This document shows, piece by piece, positions 9,216 through 17,967 of a DNA stretch of 64,000 nucleotides. A program made the translations under genes and the position numbers. How positions within the stretch are numbered: position 1 is the first letter of the stretch; each line of letters starts with the position of its first letter. The notes under the pieces are model-generated. The model was not told the origin of the DNA. It made no database searches and saw only the letters and a program-made list of their open reading frames with translations. Origin of the DNA: Opitutales bacterium (GTDB lineage: Bacteria; Verrucomicrobiota; Verrucomicrobiia; Opitutales; Seribacteraceae). The DNA lies in NCBI GenBank assembly GCA_029254745.1, contig JAQWWZ010000025.1, positions 62,001 through 126,000 on the forward strand, read 5' to 3'.

Positions 9216-9602
9216 AACATCATAATTACATATATTAGTACGCACATTTAAATACAAATATTTACCTTTTTATCTTTAGCCATTTCTTAGATATCTTTTA
9301 AGTTCTCGATAATTTTATACGCTATTATTTATTAATGCTTCATCTAAATCAACTTCAAGAATAATCCAACGTGTTATACTTTTGCGGTTGATTAGTAATT
9401 GCTAAACCTCATCGGGTAGAGATCTCCAACTTATTAAAAGATATCCGATTCCCTGGCACTATATCATGAGGCGGAATTTAGTCATTCAGCATAAATCACA
9501 TCTTGAAGAAGATACTTATCAATGTTGCTGTAAGACTAAATTTGAAAGAGTTAAATTGATGTCGCTTGTCGGGAACACCTCATGATATATATGACTTAAT
9601 TA
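9216..9602. other. Intergenic region upstream of ppc, with a 12-bp inverted repeat
   Basis: AT-rich spacer without an ORF. It holds TATATCATGAGG at 9460-9471 and its exact inverse CCTCATGATATA at 9578-9589, the latter ending 13 bp before the ppc ORF. The arms are 106 bp apart. They could be the ends of a lost small mobile element, an operator pair, or chance. Confidence 0.4.
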
Positions 9603-12275
9603 TTGATGAAAAAAAATACTCCGAAAAACCAACTTGTTTATGAAAAAACTATAGAATCTGGATTGGAGCAAGTTGCTAGCGATCATAAATTCCTCGTTGA
9701 ATCTTTTTCAGTGGTATTGGAAACGATTGGCTTTTCTAACGCTGCCTCTCTTTTAAGAGAAAGAAATTTCTCAAAACAAGAAGGTGAGCTTGATCCTCAA
9801 ACCATACAAGCTATCTCTTTTTATTTTCAATTACTCAATCTTGCTGAAGAACACGGTGCAGGCAGAAGTGCCAGATTGCGGGAGAAAGAACTTGGTGGAG
9901 ATACTGAGCCTGGGCATTGGGGGCAGTACCTCCAGCAATTGAAAGGTGCAGGCTTTACCGAAACTCAGATACGAGAGAAACTTCCTTTGGTACGGGTGGA
10001 GCCTGTTTTCACAAAGCATCCTACCGAAGCCAAAAGGTGGGCAGTGCTCGGATTACACCGTGAAATTGTCCGTTTAATGCGCAAAAGGGACGCAGTAGAA
10101 ACTTCCTATGAGCAAAGCTTTTGTAACCGTTCTTTGCAAGCAGTATTGGAGCGACTTTGGCTAACCGGTGAAATTTTCTCCCGTAAACCTGAGGTGGAAA
10201 ATGAGTTGGAAAACCTTTCCTATTACTTAAAACAAGTTTTTCCCGTTGTCTTTACCAATTTAGATGATCGCTTGAGGCATGCCTGGAGAACAGTTTGGCC
10301 AGAGTCTAAACCATTGATGGATAACGAACTTCCTTCTCTGGTTTTTGGCTCTTGGGTGGGAGGAGATCGTGATGGTCATCCAAAAGTGACTGCTGAGGTT
10401 ACCCATAATACGCTAAACACTTTAAACAAGGGTGCCCGAGAAGTCATTGGCATACGTCTCCACGAGCTAGGACAAAAGTTGGCATTCAGTCGGGCTGGAC
10501 TGGAGGCACCCCAAGCATTGCTTAAGCGCTTAAAAGAGTGGGGTATCGCTGAAGATACAGCAGAACCCTGGAAAGTATTTGTTCAAGGCGTGGCCCAACG
10601 CTTACACGAAGGAGTCGCCTTGTTGAGGGAAAACCTTGAACTACTCATTAAAAGCTTGGAAGATGCAGGAGCTCTTAGAACGATGGACTTATATGTTCGC
10701 CCAGTATTGCGTTTAGTCAATAGTTTCGGCCTTCATCTAGCCCGTCTTGATGTAAGGCAAAACAGTGCGGCATATGATTTGGCTCTTAGTCAAATGATGG
10801 AAGCAGCTGGTATTAGAGATGGACAGAATTTTGGTACATGGTCTCTCGAAAAGAAACTACTTTTTTTAAATCAGGAACTGAGTCACCCCAGACCGATGAC
10901 ACATACCTCCATGGCTCTCCCACCAGAGGCTGAAGAAGTAAGGGCCACTTTTTCTGAATTAGTCGATCAAATTGATAAAAAGGGTGCGGAAGGGCTAGGT
11001 TGCCTTGTGGTGAGTATGACTCGTACTGTAGCTGATTTGCTAGTCGTTTATGTACTTGGCAAGGAAGTGGGTCTCACTCAAATGATCGATGGGAAAATGA
11101 CCTGTGCATTGCCAGTTGTACCACTCTTTGAAACTTACGAAGACCTAGAAGCCGCCCCAAAAATCATCTCTGAATTCTTAAACCATTCATGTGCGCAGGC
11201 TAGCATGGAAAAACAGGGCATAACAGCATCGCAGGTTGTCATGCTTGGGTACAGTGACAGCAACAAGGATACTGGAATTATTGCCAGCCAGTGGGCCTTA
11301 CAAAGGGCTCAGAAAAGATTATTGGTTATTGGGAGTGATTGTGGGGTATCACTAACCTTTTTTCATGGGCGGGGAGGTACTGTAGGGCGCGGAGCAGGCC
11401 CAACTCATCGTTTTTTGGAGGCTCTGCCAGCTGGCTCATTAAAGGGTGGTTTGCGTATAACCGAACAAGGGGAAGTCATCGGACAAAAGTTTAATACAGC
11501 TACCACTGCCTCATCTAATCTAGAAACATTGCTTGCCGGTTCACTAGGTGCCCAAATGTTGACATCAAAGAGTGGAGATTCTAAGCAGATCACTTCTGTT
11601 ATGGACTGCCTAGCCAAGTCTTCACGCCTTGCCTATCGCGAGCTTCTGGAAACCGATGGTTTTGTACAGTTTTACCGACAGGCGACTCCGATTGATGCGA
11701 TTGAACGCAGCCGTATTGGTTCCCGTCCGAGTCGCAGGACCGGTCAGACGAGCCTGCAGGATCTCCGTGCTATCCCGTGGGTATTTAGCTGGAATCAGTC
11801 CCGATACTACCTTCCCGGATGGTATGGAGTCGGTACAGGTTTGGAGGAGTTAAAAACTTACTACCCCACTCTCTTTGCTCAACTACCCAAACTAGTCGAG
11901 CAAAGTTCTTTTTTACGCTATGTTTTTTACAATGCAGAAAGTAGCCTTGCCAGTTCAGATCCTAAGTGGATGAAAGCATATGCTGGATTGGTCGAAGACG
12001 AAAACTTACGGCTACTTATGTTGGGAAAAATTTTAGCAGAAAGAAACCTAGCAGAGAAACATTTTAACTTCATTTTCCAAGGAACTTTACAGCAAAGGCG
12101 TCCGCGGTTCTGGAAAACCCTACAGGCTAGAGAAGATGCCCTGGGACTCCTGCATGGACAACAAATTCGCCTGCTTCAGGAATTTCGGCAAGAGGATAGA
12201 GACCAACCAGAGCGAATCGAGCGCATGCTTCTGGTAGTTAATGCGATTGCGAGTGGTCTAAGAACAACAGGATAA
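9603..12275 (+). CDS. ppc: Phosphoenolpyruvate carboxylase
   Basis: 890 aa, full length. Carboxylates PEP with bicarbonate to oxaloacetate, refilling the TCA cycle. Visible signatures are VFTKHPTEAKR with the catalytic His near residue 138, GSWVGGDRDGHPKVT, GYSDSNKDTGI, the glycine loop FHGRGGTVGRGAGPTH, and the conserved C-terminal LRTTG end. It is cytoplasmic and monocistronic. It sits in an odd place, between a secreted hydrolase gene and a relic of the same hydrolase family. Oxaloacetate links it to citrate synthase at 25893-27176. Confidence 0.97.
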   Translation: MMKKNTPKNQLVYEKTIESGLEQVASDHKFLVESFSVVLETIGFSNAASLLRERNFSKQEGELDPQTIQAISFYFQLLNLAEEHGAGRSARLREKELGGDTEPGHWGQYLQQLKGAGFTETQIREKLPLVRVEPVFTKHPTEAKRWAVLGLHREIVRLMRKRDAVETSYEQSFCNRSLQAVLERLWLTGEIFSRKPEVENELENLSYYLKQVFPVVFTNLDDRLRHAWRTVWPESKPLMDNELPSLVFGSWVGGDRDGHPKVTAEVTHNTLNTLNKGAREVIGIRLHELGQKLAFSRAGLEAPQALLKRLKEWGIAEDTAEPWKVFVQGVAQRLHEGVALLRENLELLIKSLEDAGALRTMDLYVRPVLRLVNSFGLHLARLDVRQNSAAYDLALSQMMEAAGIRDGQNFGTWSLEKKLLFLNQELSHPRPMTHTSMALPPEAEEVRATFSELVDQIDKKGAEGLGCLVVSMTRTVADLLVVYVLGKEVGLTQMIDGKMTCALPVVPLFETYEDLEAAPKIISEFLNHSCAQASMEKQGITASQVVMLGYSDSNKDTGIIASQWALQRAQKRLLVIGSDCGVSLTFFHGRGGTVGRGAGPTHRFLEALPAGSLKGGLRITEQGEVIGQKFNTATTASSNLETLLAGSLGAQMLTSKSGDSKQITSVMDCLAKSSRLAYRELLETDGFVQFYRQATPIDAIERSRIGSRPSRRTGQTSLQDLRAIPWVFSWNQSRYYLPGWYGVGTGLEELKTYYPTLFAQLPKLVEQSSFLRYVFYNAESSLASSDPKWMKAYAGLVEDENLRLLMLGKILAERNLAEKHFNFIFQGTLQQRRPRFWKTLQAREDALGLLHGQQIRLLQEFRQEDRDQPERIERMLLVVNAIASGLRTTG

Positions 12276-12486
12276 AGGTTTGCTACCTTCAGGACCCTTA
12301 AATGCCTTAAGAACTATTGGGTAAATACTAGCCTTACCCACTCATTCGTGAAGGTCTGAACCGGAATCTGATCTCTGTAAGCTATCTTGAAGCCTCCGAC
12401 ACTCACATGCCAGATAGTATTCCTAAACTGCTAAACCTATCGAACCTGCCCCAATCAAATACTTCTTCGCTGAGCAAGTGGAGTTA
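12276..12486. other. Intergenic region after ppc
   Basis: No ORF. The short inverted repeat GGGTAA/TTACCC near 12319-12340 has no T-run and is not called a terminator. The right part may be further decayed sequence of the hydrolase relic that follows, but I could not align it. Confidence 0.4.
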
Positions 12487-12765
12487 GGCAAACGGGAGGC
12501 CAAGAATGCACCATATAGTTTCATGATATTAAATTTCTGCAACTGATTAGCCTGTAGCTCGATCTACTCAAGACAAAAAGTTTACTAGGGAAGATTTCAA
12601 TGAAGGCGAACTCATTTTGGTAAGATGGACCACAGAAGATGTCGAAACTAAAAATTGACTATCGTAAAATGTAAAAGCCGGGAACTCTTCTTTCGTAGTA
12701 GTAAAATAGAGTCTGCTGAGTGTAAGCTTACCCTAGAGCCGTCACTTAACTTGCTAAGTTTTTAA
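12487..12765 (+). pseudogene. Relic of a paralogue of the 7491-9215 glycoside hydrolase (C-terminus)
   Basis: Only the last part of a hydrolase-like gene survives. Bases 12571-12653 align without gaps to about 9013-9095 of the intact gene, with 57 of 83 bases identical by my count, and encode the shared run VRWTTEDVETK. Upstream, ELGKREAKN matches LLAKRDPDQ of the intact protein after small indels. Downstream, YRKM and LTLEPSLNLLSF match the intact C-terminus, again in shifted frames. In-frame stops and frameshifts show it is not translated. The 5' half is missing or beyond recognition. Confidence 0.7.
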
Positions 12766-12997
12766 ATCTCAAGATCACCAAATCAGCTTACAATGCGTGC
12801 TTTTCAGAATCATCTACTCTTTCAATTCAGCCCAGAAATTGAATTTTATACTCTAAGAAGATGGTTTGACGGAAGAGAATAATCATTTATTAAATATTTA
12901 GATAAGCGATCATTCCATTAGCCCTTTCTTTGCTTGCCATTTTATTCCACTAGGTAGAGCTAATATTCAACCACATCCATCGAGATGGCTTGAGTGT

Positions 12998-13966
12998 TTG
13001 GCATTTATTTTTATCTTCCTACATCTTGGACTAGGTGCCAGGTCTAAGAAGTCTTTTGAAGGTCCTCCAGGCTCCAACTATGCATTTGGAGATGAGTTTG
13101 CCGGCACAAAGCTCAACCAAGAAATCTGGGGATTGGGAATCAATAAAAAAAATCTTCAAAACGAGGGCGTAGATTGTATTTACAAGCTGGAAAATATCAT
13201 TTTGGATAATGGACTTCTTATCTTTACCCAAAAAAGGGAAACCATGCCTGTAACCGGCAAAACATGGTCAAAAGAAAAAACTTTTAATTATTCCTCGGGT
13301 GGAATTCATACCCGGAAAGATTATGCACTTCGCAATAACATGTATTTAGAACTGCGTTGCAAACTTCCACGAAATAATGGAGGGTATGGTGCTTTTTGGA
13401 CAATTTCTAACAAAGTGGGAGACTGGTCGCCCGAAGATCTTTTAGAAATTGATATGTTCGAATTTATTGCTGCCCAGGAAAAAAATAGATTATGGAGCGG
13501 TTTGTGGTGGCACGATTTTAGAGCTAAAGAAATTCATCAAGGTATCCCTAAGGAATCTATGGTAAAACGTTCGGATGATCATTTCTTTATCAAGCAAAGA
13601 GTCTACAAAGCCCACCATGGACATGGTCACCAAATAAAAGGAAATACTGTCAATTTTTACGAATTTTTTACCTTTGGCTTACGGGTCACTGATAATGAAT
13701 TCTTCTGGTATCTTACCCAAGATGGACCTGCATGGAAGTCTGAACCTTATTTTAAGTTTTCCGGTGGTAAGGTGCACAACCGAACTTATGGAAAAGTCGA
13801 AGATTTTGAGTGGGAACGGCAGGTTCCAAGAAATTTAAACGTACAAATTAATTTAAATTATGCGATTCGAAGTGCGGGGTGGGCAGGTGGTCCAGTAAAA
13901 GATGAACAGCTCCCTTCGAAGATGTATATTGATTATGTGCGAGTCTTTAAACTCGATAAAAGCTAA
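12998..13966 (+). CDS. Secreted GH16 family glycoside hydrolase (laminarinase/agarase/carrageenase type)
   Basis: 322 aa. The GH16 active-site signature is visible as E-I-D-M-F-E at residues 150-155, with Glu150 as nucleophile and Glu155 as acid/base. The GGIHTR stretch (101-106), preceding aromatic residues and LPSKMYIDYVRVFK at the C-terminus are typical of GH16. It likely cleaves an algal-type beta-glucan or galactan; the substrate is not decidable from sequence. The only in-frame start with a signal-like stretch (AFIFIFLHLGLGA) is TTG at 12998. The frame stays open upstream to 12902 without an ATG, so the true start is uncertain or the 5' end is damaged. Confidence 0.8.
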   Translation: MAFIFIFLHLGLGARSKKSFEGPPGSNYAFGDEFAGTKLNQEIWGLGINKKNLQNEGVDCIYKLENIILDNGLLIFTQKRETMPVTGKTWSKEKTFNYSSGGIHTRKDYALRNNMYLELRCKLPRNNGGYGAFWTISNKVGDWSPEDLLEIDMFEFIAAQEKNRLWSGLWWHDFRAKEIHQGIPKESMVKRSDDHFFIKQRVYKAHHGHGHQIKGNTVNFYEFFTFGLRVTDNEFFWYLTQDGPAWKSEPYFKFSGGKVHNRTYGKVEDFEWERQVPRNLNVQINLNYAIRSAGWAGGPVKDEQLPSKMYIDYVRVFKLDKS

Positions 13967-14256
13967 CCACTTATCTAAGTAAAGGTTGGAATTAAAGAGT
14001 ATAAGAAATAGTGATGATATTGCTTCCTGAGCACTCGGAAATATACCTTTTACGGGAGTAAAAATTATGGGGAGAAACAGGAAACTGTAGGGTTAGGACC
14101 AAAAAGAAGGGAGGATATAATCCAAGGCGTATAATTCTGTAACGTCTTCAAACATTTTGTTTTATAAATAAAAAACAAATGTCATTGTTCTTCAAATTTC
14201 AGCCTTCGAGGGTTTGACACTAGTAAGACGAAACGCAACAACCACAATAATTGCTG
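13967..14256. other. Spacer between GH16 gene and tRNA-Arg
   Basis: No gene. An AT-rich imperfect palindrome at 14152-14182 (ACATTTTGTTTTA ... AAAAAACAAATGT) could serve as a weak bidirectional terminator for the GH16 gene and tRNA-Arg, which face each other here. Confidence 0.35.
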
Positions 14257-14330
14257 GCGCTCCCGCTGGGAGTCGAACCCAGATCTTCGGTTCCGGAGAC
14301 CAATATTCTATCCATTGAACTACAGGAGCG
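14257..14330 (-). tRNA. tRNA-Arg (anticodon CCG)
   Basis: On the reverse strand the acceptor stem CGCTCCT pairs with GGGAGCG (one G-T pair). The anticodon stem TTGGT/ACCGA frames the loop CTCCGGA, so the anticodon is CCG, reading the CGG codon. The T arm contains GGTTCGACTCC. The CCA end is not fully encoded: CAG follows the discriminator base. Confidence 0.93.
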
Positions 14331-15125
14331 TAAGCCTTGTGAGCACTGAATCCTAGAGTCAACCTTCCAGGAAAAAGTTAATATATCTACCTTCGATTTT
14401 ATTTTTGTTACTAATTCCTTTGCTGCCTTTGGACATATTAAAGCGAGCACATCTCTAAAAATCAAAGAATTCACGATCGAGAGTCGTAAAAAATTCGGAA
14501 ATGTATTGTTTAAGGTTAGCATTCTCACCAAATAATACTACGCGGGATCCCGAGTTCAAGCAACTCCGAAAGATGAAGACAGAACAATAAATTAGGGATA
14601 CGAATCGACATGGGAATACCATCAGTTGGCGGCGAGTTTGGAAAAGAGAGAATAAGCTAAAATGGTAAAAACTGTAATGCCCCAAAACATGGATATTCTG
14701 TGAATTGGGTAACGCCTGCAAGGCTTGCCTCAAAGCACAAGGTTTGCAAGTCCGCAAAACATAGGAAAAAAACAGCATATTCAATTAAATAAAAGAGGAC
14801 GACATAAATGGATCCTAGAAATCTATTAAAACTATCCTAGATAAAAATCATTTTTTAAGGTCATCATCTTAAGAAAGAGGTAATCGTAGAGTTGCCTCAA
14901 TTTTGGCAAATAAAGAGTTGGAATGATCAAACATGATTGAATAACTTCGAGGCAATAAAAGCATTTTTCCTATAATTCAATAAGAAGAATTTTGTACTAT
15001 AAAGTCCTAATGGTATAACAGCAAACGGCCTCAGTTGGGCGTAATACATTACCAAGAGTATGCTTTACACTCGACGTGCCCGAAAGGTTCATAAATGCTT
15101 TTCTACAGTCCAAAGACTGCACAAC
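14331..15125. other. Long intergenic region without a confident gene
   Basis: About 800 bp with no credible intact ORF. On the plus strand, roughly 14350-14530 reads as about 60 open codons ending in a stop, and the same frame continues after it with protein-like text. This could be another decayed gene, but I cannot match it to anything. Minus-strand ORFs here look random in composition. Confidence 0.4.
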
Positions 15126-15656
15126 ATAAAGTTTTGCCTCATTACGACTTTCACAAGGTTTGTGCCCTGGTGAAATCAATGATGATTGGAATGCTGAAAC
15201 AGCACTAAAATGGCATCCCTTTACCCTTGATACAGAAGAAGGTTTAAAGCCTGAGGTTATTATTCCTTTCATTGGACAAAGAATATTAACGAGCATCGAA
15301 ATCTATCAGAAAAGTGCACTCAAATCCTCAAGGAGGAGGTGCAAGGAGAACTGATGTAATTCCAAAGCAAAATGGTATTCACAGATTGGGACAATTACGC
15401 CGTGCTTACGGATTAACTTATGTAAGTAGTAATGTCGCAAGAAGGACCGTAATCAATAAAACCCATCATCCAGGTAAACCTATAACTGATGAAAGTGCAA
15501 TAAACCTTCAATTTAGTAACACAAAAGATGGTTCTGTCACAATTGAAGATAAAAAGAGTTTTGGGCCTAAATGTTGCTTAAGAAGAATTCTTTGTTGAAG
15601 AAGGAAAGGTAGAAAAACCTGACTCATTGGCAGAATTAAGATTCCGTAAATACTGA
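15126..15656 (+). pseudogene. Decayed protein gene with at least two frameshifts, family not recognised
   Basis: Three consecutive plus-strand frames carry coding-like text that joins into one protein. Frame 1 (about 15126-15312) encodes LCPGEINDDWNAETALKWHP and PEVIIPFIGQRILTSIEIYQ. Frame 2 (about 15314-15590) carries QGGGARRTDVIPKQNGIHRL and GLTYVSSNVARRT. Frame 3 carries FFVEEGKVEKPDSLAELRF and ends at TGA 15654-15656. Shifts occur near 15310 and 15590. No upstream start is visible, because a stop precedes 15126. Family and function are unknown to me. It lies before another secreted protein gene on the same strand. Confidence 0.55.
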
Positions 15657-15920
15657 TTGCGACTCATATCCAAATGATCCGCACCATGTTTCCCAGTTTC
15701 TGTTTTTTACCGAGAACAAATGAGCTTGAAGATACTTTTTTAGAGTCAAAGATTCTAGTTGTCATTGTTTTCATTGCCAAGATTCCTAAAAGGTATGGAT
15801 ATTCACCTATCATATTACTGATCCCAATTGAAAAGCCATCAAAATAAAAATTAAACGAGTCTAAAATTTACCTCCTTAAATAATACTTGTATGATTAAAA
15901 AAAGTGCTTTAGTGTAACTT

Positions 15921-16991
15921 ATGAAAAGTATTATAAATATATTAATATTGGCTTTATTCTCTTTAACTCAAGCCACTGCCTCGGAGTGGTTGTACTACAA
16001 AAAATTCCCATGGGTCTTCGATGACAAAACTGAAGATTGGCTCTATTTATGGGGTGGTGAAAACGGGAAAGTTTATGCGTTTAGCTCAAACAGTCAGGCT
16101 TGGTCTGAATTTATGCCATACGAGAATCATGAAACTGTTATTTCCGATACAAATGGTCAAGCGGTAGTCGTAAAACATGGAGATGAATACTCCTGGTCCA
16201 ACGACCTTGATGGAACCATCCTTCGGGCTGCTGAATGGGAGCAAGGTGAAACTCCAGATATTGCGACGGTTAAATTCGAAAATGGAAATATTTTGTATGG
16301 ATTTAATACCTTTTCAACGGATGTCGCCGATCTGGGAAACAATAAAGTTTCTTACAGTATTGATGAAAATGGATACTTGAAAAGCTTAGAAGGAGATGGG
16401 GACTATCAATACTATAATATTGCCAGCGTGAAAGATGGCATTATCGGTACGATACAAAATGACCAAGGGGTGGACTCTGTTGCAAATAATGGTGTAAACC
16501 AAATCGACCAATGGTTTTTCACCACCAAAGCCGCAGCCGAGGCATTCTACCAAGAAAAATCTTCCCCTTCTGTTGTGGTCACAGATACTAACGGGCAAAC
16601 AGTCGTCGTTCAGTCAGGCAACGAGTACTCTTGGAACAGCTCTCTGGATGGTATAACATTATGGTCTGTTGAGTGGGAGCCCGGAGAAACTCCTGACACC
16701 TACACTTACAAGTTTGAAAATGGAAGAAACTTGGGAAATATAGGCTTCTTCGATTACCTTTCGGGACAACAACCTTACGATAAGCCGTATGTGATAGATG
16801 AAAATGGATATTTAAAGGTTACGGAAACAAATTATCAATACTACAATGTGGTAAGTTATGAAAACGGGGCAATCGGTACCATTCAAAATGACGGAGGCTT
16901 GGAGTCCGTCGCTGACAACGGTGTCAACCAAATCGACCAATGGTTTTTTACTACCAAAGCGGCCGCCGAGATATTTTTAAACTCCTTGTAA
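15921..16991 (+). CDS. Secreted protein with Trp/Tyr-rich N-terminus and two tandem ~135-residue repeats
   Basis: 356 aa. A signal peptide covers residues 1-20 with an A-T-A site before SEW. Residues 21-66 form a Trp/Tyr-rich segment (EWLYYKKFPWVF, DWLYLWGG, YAFSSNSQAWSEF) resembling surface modules I associate with Verrucomicrobia. Two homologous repeats follow, at 73-210 and 218-352. Each has DTNGQ-VVV, EYSW, EW-GETPD, IDENGYLK, QYYN, GTIQND and closes with NQIDQWFFTTKAAAE. It is probably extracellular or outer-membrane associated. Function is unknown and no catalytic motif is seen. No partner gene is intact nearby. Confidence 0.75.
   Translation: MKSIINILILALFSLTQATASEWLYYKKFPWVFDDKTEDWLYLWGGENGKVYAFSSNSQAWSEFMPYENHETVISDTNGQAVVVKHGDEYSWSNDLDGTILRAAEWEQGETPDIATVKFENGNILYGFNTFSTDVADLGNNKVSYSIDENGYLKSLEGDGDYQYYNIASVKDGIIGTIQNDQGVDSVANNGVNQIDQWFFTTKAAAEAFYQEKSSPSVVVTDTNGQTVVVQSGNEYSWNSSLDGITLWSVEWEPGETPDTYTYKFENGRNLGNIGFFDYLSGQQPYDKPYVIDENGYLKVTETNYQYYNVVSYENGAIGTIQNDGGLESVADNGVNQIDQWFFTTKAAAEIFLNSL
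16137..16976 (+). repeat. Internal tandem duplication within the secreted protein gene
   Basis: Unit A is 16137-16550 and unit B is 16572-16976. The 3' ends of both units are nearly identical at DNA level over about 50 bp (16494-16548 versus 16922-16975), including the shared run AACCAAATCGACCAATGG, while the centres differ more. This fits a duplication followed by divergence or by conversion of the ends. Confidence 0.8.
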
Positions 16992-17455
16992 CGCCATCAC
17001 ACTGAAGCTGTTTCTGGAATCTATCCAAAACCTCAAGGAGTTTGTTTTGTAATAAAACCACTAAACAATAATACTTTTACTATTCTTGGGAAACTCGCTC
17101 CAAATGAATGGATATAACCTATAATCTTTGAAATAAATAGTGCTAAAATTAATTTTTTATCTACTAACTTTAATATCATATAAATCGCATTAAGGTTAGA
17201 ATAATAATAGTTGAAGACGGGACTAGCTACGACTGCTTCTAATTTGCAACTTACTTGTAAACGCAAAAAAACACTCAAATTTTCTAAAGATTACCAAACA
17301 GCATTATTAGTCTGCCAATTTATTGATTCTAACAGCGCATTTAAAGTTATAAATTAGTAAAGTAATCTATTTTCCGTAGCTTATTTCGATCATCTAAAGA
17401 TTTATTGCGAATGATTGGTCTTGCTTGCTGTCCTATCGTTCTTATCAAATATTGG
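16992..17455. other. Intergenic region upstream of purE
   Basis: AT-rich, with no credible gene. A minus-strand ORF at 17033-17278 (81 codons) has no family features and is not called. I see no purine riboswitch or clear promoter. Confidence 0.4.
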
Positions 17456-17965
17456 ATGACTAGTTCAAATGCGCCGTGCGTAGGAATAATCATGGGAAGC
17501 CAATCCGATTGGCCAACTTTAGAAAAAGCAACTCAGACCCTCGATGATTTTGAGGTAAAATGGGAAGCGAAAGTTGTGAGTGCACATAGAACACCTGAGC
17601 TTCTCTACGACTATGCCAAGACAGCTGAAAATCGGGGGTTGAAGTGTATCATCGCAGGGGCAGGGGGAGCCGCTCATCTTCCTGGTATGACTGCCGCCAT
17701 AACCACAATTCCAGTGTTAGGAGTCCCTGTTAAATCTAAAACACTTCAAGGTATAGACTCACTTCTGTCTATCGTTCAAATGCCAGCAGGTATACCCACA
17801 GCCACATTTGCCATAGGTGAGGCAGGAGCTACTAATGCCGCTCTTTTTGCCATCTCTATGCTTGCAACAATGGGCAATACAGTACTTGGCGAAAAATTAA
17901 GAGACTTTAGGTCTAATCAAAAAAAACAAATTGAAATAAGCAAACTTCCTCCTACTGATTCATAA
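17456..17965 (+). CDS. purE: N5-carboxyaminoimidazole ribonucleotide mutase
   Basis: 169 aa from ATG 17456. Converts N5-CAIR to CAIR in purine synthesis. Class I PurE signatures are [12 protein letters not shown] at the N-terminus, [14 protein letters not shown] with the catalytic His, and [14 protein letters not shown]. The open frame extends upstream to a TTG at 17405, but the extra residues (including [12 protein letters not shown]) do not belong to the family, so 17456 is preferred. purK follows after 2 bp; the two act in sequence. Confidence 0.95.
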   Translation: MTSSNAPCVGIIMGSQSDWPTLEKATQTLDDFEVKWEAKVVSAHRTPELLYDYAKTAENRGLKCIIAGAGGAAHLPGMTAAITTIPVLGVPVKSKTLQGIDSLLSIVQMPAGIPTATFAIGEAGATNAALFAISMLATMGNTVLGEKLRDFRSNQKKQIEISKLPPTDS

Positions 17966-17967
17966 AT

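Noticed and set aside
14152-14182. AT-rich palindrome as a firm terminator
   Set aside because: Stem has almost no G-C pairs and contains mismatches; left as a remark in the spacer entry.
14350-14530. Plus-strand run of about 60 open codons as another pseudogene
   Set aside because: It reads protein-like, but I could not connect it to any family or to a neighbour; mentioned only as a possibility in the spacer entry.
14455-14784. Minus-strand ORF of 109 codons
   Set aside because: Overlaps the open plus frame; Cys/Phe/Ser-rich composition typical of a shadow ORF.
14997-15296. Minus-strand ORF of 99 codons
   Set aside because: It is antisense to the clearer plus-strand relic, has no family features, and its composition is unlike real proteins of this window.
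17033-17278. Minus-strand ORF of 81 codons upstream of purE
   Set aside because: AT-driven, no conserved pattern, no ribosome site; likely chance.
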